The notes under the pieces are model-generated. The model saw nothing but the letters and a program-made list of their open reading frames with translations, was not told the origin of the DNA and did not search any database. Shown piece after piece: positions 62,051 through 64,000 of a stretch of DNA of 64,000 bases. Positions within the stretch are counted from its first letter, which is position 1. Every line of letters begins with the position of its first letter. The translations under genes and the position numbers were made by a program. The stretch lies in contig JAXLXE010000001.1 of assembly GCA_046328115.1 (NCBI GenBank), forward strand, positions 2,232,001 through 2,296,000, given 5' to 3'. The DNA is from JAXLXE01 sp046328115 (GTDB taxonomy: Bacteria > Chloroflexota > UBA6077 > JACCZL01).

Positions 62051-63505
62051 TCAGTGGTTCTTCTCCAACAAGAACGAAAGGCCGTCCGACATCTGGGTCA
62101 TCCGCCCGAGGAACAGACTCCCCTTGGCTAGGAACAACGCGTTGTTCAGTGTACCGCTCTTCATTCCATCCACCGCGTGGCCCAGGAATGGCACCGCTGA
62201 CGCTACGTGGCCCTGGGTGGGCGAGAAGCCCGGCATACCGTGCGCGTCGATGAACGCGGGGATCTCGGCTGCTTTGAGCTGACCGCTCAGCACCGCCAGG
62301 CCGCCGATCATCTTGTAGTTGGTCAGCGGCACGTTGCCGCTGCCCGCAGGCTCGGTGATCTCCGGATCGTGCAGCTCTGTGGCGTAGCGATCCACGTCCG
62401 TGAATCCGAGGCCGAGTCTTTTGAGCGGCTCGGCCACGAGCTTTTCCAGAATCTCCTTCTGTGATGACTGGGCGCCCACGGTGTGCCGCCCCAGCGCGTC
62501 CAGGCGGATCACCGGGCTCACGCCGTCGTCGGCGCCGATCTGGATGGCGAACCCCGCCAGGACGTCCTCCAGGATCGGCATCTTCTTGGCGAGATGGGCC
62601 TGGGACTTCATCCCGAGCTTGGCCAGCGAGCAGCCGCCGATGACGAGCAGGTCGCGGAAGACACCGGCCGTGCTGAGTCCCGCTCCGATCGCAATGGCGT
62701 GGTTGGGGCCGCAGCAGAACGCCTTCACATCCGACCCGGTGGCGTTGCGCAGATCGCAGCGCTCAGCGACCGCCTTGGCGAGGTTCCCGCCACCTCGCTG
62801 GTAGCGATCGCCCACTGCCTCCTCGCCCGAGCCCAGGACGTAGTCGATCGAGTCAGGCGCGATCCCAGCCGCCGAGATGAGCGTTCGCGTGGCCATGGTG
62901 GCCGTGGCGAGGCAGGCGAGGTTCTCGAGGAGAACCGAGGCACCAAGCGCCTCATCCTCCTCATGCGCGCGGTTCGCGCAGCCCACCACGCGCCCATCCG
63001 GCAATGAGAGCAACACGGCCTTCCCTTCGGCGCACTGGGTCTCGATCGCCTCGCGGGTCTTCCCAGCTTTCAACTGCTCCAGGTCAGATGGACCGATCAG
63101 CGGGTGTGCGCTGAGGCGCTCGCGCACCTCGTCCACGAACTGCTGCTCCAGCCAGATAAGATCGAACCGATCCATGCACTTGAGCAAGCCATACAGCTCT
63201 TCCTCGGGCATCAGCTCACCGTGCGGCATCCAACGGGAGCCGGGGGCGGGGCTAGCGGCATCCCACCAGGGACGCGGCAGGTCGCGCAGATCATCTGGCT
63301 GAAGCAGCCCCAGGAACACCTGATTGGGTGGGTACGCAAGCGCGGACTCGTACGACCGCAGGTGAGCCCGCATGGCATCCCAGAGCTCCGGCTGCTTGCC
63401 TACCTCACGCAGGGGTTTCGATCCGTGGCGCACCATTCCCGGCGCGTGCGCCAGGAAGTATCGGACCGCCTTGATCACCGGACGGGGCGGGGCGCTCATC
63501 ACCAT
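62051..63505 (-). CDS. grdC: GrdC-type component C, beta subunit
   Basis: In clostridia GrdC/GrdD release the Se-carboxymethyl group of GrdA as acetyl phosphate. This 484-residue protein matches GrdC from end to end: VRYFLAHAPGMVRHG and LRSYESALAYPPNQVFLG at the start, ADDGVSPVIRLDALGRHTVG in the middle, and EITEPAGSGNVPLTNYKMIG and GMPGFSPTQGH near the end. The fold is thiolase/FabH-like. No grdD lies beside it in this window, although grdD normally follows grdC; it may be upstream beyond the edge or encoded elsewhere. ATG 63505 begins 9 bp after the preceding grdE-like stop. Confidence 0.9.
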   Translation of the reverse strand: MVMSAPPRPVIKAVRYFLAHAPGMVRHGSKPLREVGKQPELWDAMRAHLRSYESALAYPPNQVFLGLLQPDDLRDLPRPWWDAASPAPGSRWMPHGELMPEEELYGLLKCMDRFDLIWLEQQFVDEVRERLSAHPLIGPSDLEQLKAGKTREAIETQCAEGKAVLLSLPDGRVVGCANRAHEEDEALGASVLLENLACLATATMATRTLISAAGIAPDSIDYVLGSGEEAVGDRYQRGGGNLAKAVAERCDLRNATGSDVKAFCCGPNHAIAIGAGLSTAGVFRDLLVIGGCSLAKLGMKSQAHLAKKMPILEDVLAGFAIQIGADDGVSPVIRLDALGRHTVGAQSSQKEILEKLVAEPLKRLGLGFTDVDRYATELHDPEITEPAGSGNVPLTNYKMIGGLAVLSGQLKAAEIPAFIDAHGMPGFSPTQGHVASAVPFLGHAVDGMKSGTLNNALFLAKGSLFLGRMTQMSDGLSFLLEKNH

Positions 63506-63514
63506 GGCATCAAC

Positions 63515-64000
63515 CTAATAGTCAACACAGCCAACCTTTCCCCAGCCGTAGTAGTCCACCCAGTAGCGGGCGATGTGGCCTCCGCCCTCGCCCGGCCGCT
63601 CCGCGTACCACTCCTGGGCTGGATCGTGAGCCCCCAGCACACGCTGCACGGCGGGAAATGGCCCCGGTACGTCCGAGTCGCCACAGCTCACGGCGCTGAC
63701 GTTCTCCGGCGTCGAGAAGATGAGCGCCGGCGCCTGCCCGTCCTCGTTCGGCTCCTCAACCGTGCACAGCGTCGTCATGATTCCGCGCTGCTCGCACGCC
63801 TGGACGCCGAGAATCGCCTCGATGAACCGGTTACCACGAACGTCCACCGTAGTAACCGCGCCCTGCGCGCCGAGCATCTGCGCCATATCCGCCACCCGTA
63901 GCGCCGCGAGCCGCTTCTCCCACTGGGACGTCCAGTTGGTGCGCGCGATGATGCAGCCAACGAAATTCACATCCGTCCCATGACGACGGGCCAACTCCAA
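63515..64000 (-). CDS. grdE: Third GrdE-type proprotein, 3' part only
   Basis: The open frame enters from beyond the window and ends at 63515, so only the C-terminal ~161 residues are visible. LARRHGTDVNFVGCIIARTN, WEKRLAALRVADMAQMLGAQ and the VQRVLGAHDPAQEW block match the other two GrdE-like proteins, and it ends VGCVDY, again with Cys four residues from the C-terminus. It is the third GrdE-type gene of the locus, implying a third GrdB partner upstream. The pyruvoyl segment lies outside the window, so its Cys/Ser state is unknown. Confidence 0.83.
   Translation of the reverse strand: MELARRHGTDVNFVGCIIARTNWTSQWEKRLAALRVADMAQMLGAQGAVTTVDVRGNRFIEAILGVQACEQRGIMTTLCTVEEPNEDGQAPALIFSTPENVSAVSCGDSDVPGPFPAVQRVLGAHDPAQEWYAERPGEGGGHIARYWVDYYGWGKVGCVDY

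Overview
The window is GC-rich DNA with densely packed genes on both strands, consistent with a free-living member of the Chloroflexota. That assignment rests on gene content (a large NB-ARC/TPR/LuxR regulator, DUF6062, C45 acyltransferase, CSLREA/BNR surface proteins, multi-GAF hybrid kinase) and is an inference. No rRNA, convincing tRNA, insertion sequence, prophage or CRISPR array was recognised.

Layout. 1-7022: a TPR-like membrane protein running off the left edge, DUF6062, Nudix, C45 hydrolase, a secreted CSLREA protein with a frameshift in a G7 tract, and a PHP phosphoesterase. 7199-10935: two overlapping secreted BNR-repeat proteins; a third paralogue lies at 50799. 10953-22869: housekeeping genes (uvrC, murE, a J-like membrane protein, thrB, lysC, acyl-CoA synthetase, cysS, coaE, map). 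22955-33759: a LuxR-type regulator, acyl-CoA dehydrogenase, a second CSLREA protein, LLM oxidoreductase, methyltransferase, SnoaL-like protein, YaiI/YqxD protein and gamma-glutamyltransferase. 33910-35249: an ECF sigma factor coupled to an O6-alkylguanine methyltransferase that carries an Ada-type zinc domain at its C-terminus. 35312-48398: a signalling block with a membrane adenylate cyclase, a DHp-REC-cyclase protein, a response regulator, a 1792-residue kinase with seven GAF domains, a perfect CRP-type operator and a CRP-family regulator. Inside this block lies a decayed stretch with a DUF433/DUF5615 pair, a gutted ATPase pseudogene and 9-bp tandem repeats. 48452-50774: a degenerate M48 protein paired with LemA.

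55371-64000 is the most unusual part: a glycine/sarcosine/betaine-reductase-like (Grd) selenoprotein locus of two converging operons. The plus operon has a GrdB-type selenoprotein and a GrdE-type proprotein. The minus operon has, in transcription order, a GrdE-type gene (cut by the window edge), grdC, grdA, a redoxin, a second grdB and a second grdE. They meet at a perfect 30-nt inverted repeat. Three genes, both grdB copies and grdA, are interrupted by in-frame UGA codons placed exactly where clostridial GrdB and GrdA carry selenocysteine, each followed by a hairpin; conventional gene calling truncates all three. Both complete GrdE-like proteins lack the Asn-Cys that becomes the pyruvoyl group in the clostridial enzyme and have Ala-Ser there. 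No grdD, trxA/trxB or selA/B/C/D gene is visible here. The likely chemistry is selenium-dependent reductive cleavage of C-N (or similar) bonds on more than one substrate, with GrdA as shared selenol carrier; the substrates cannot be read from the sequence.
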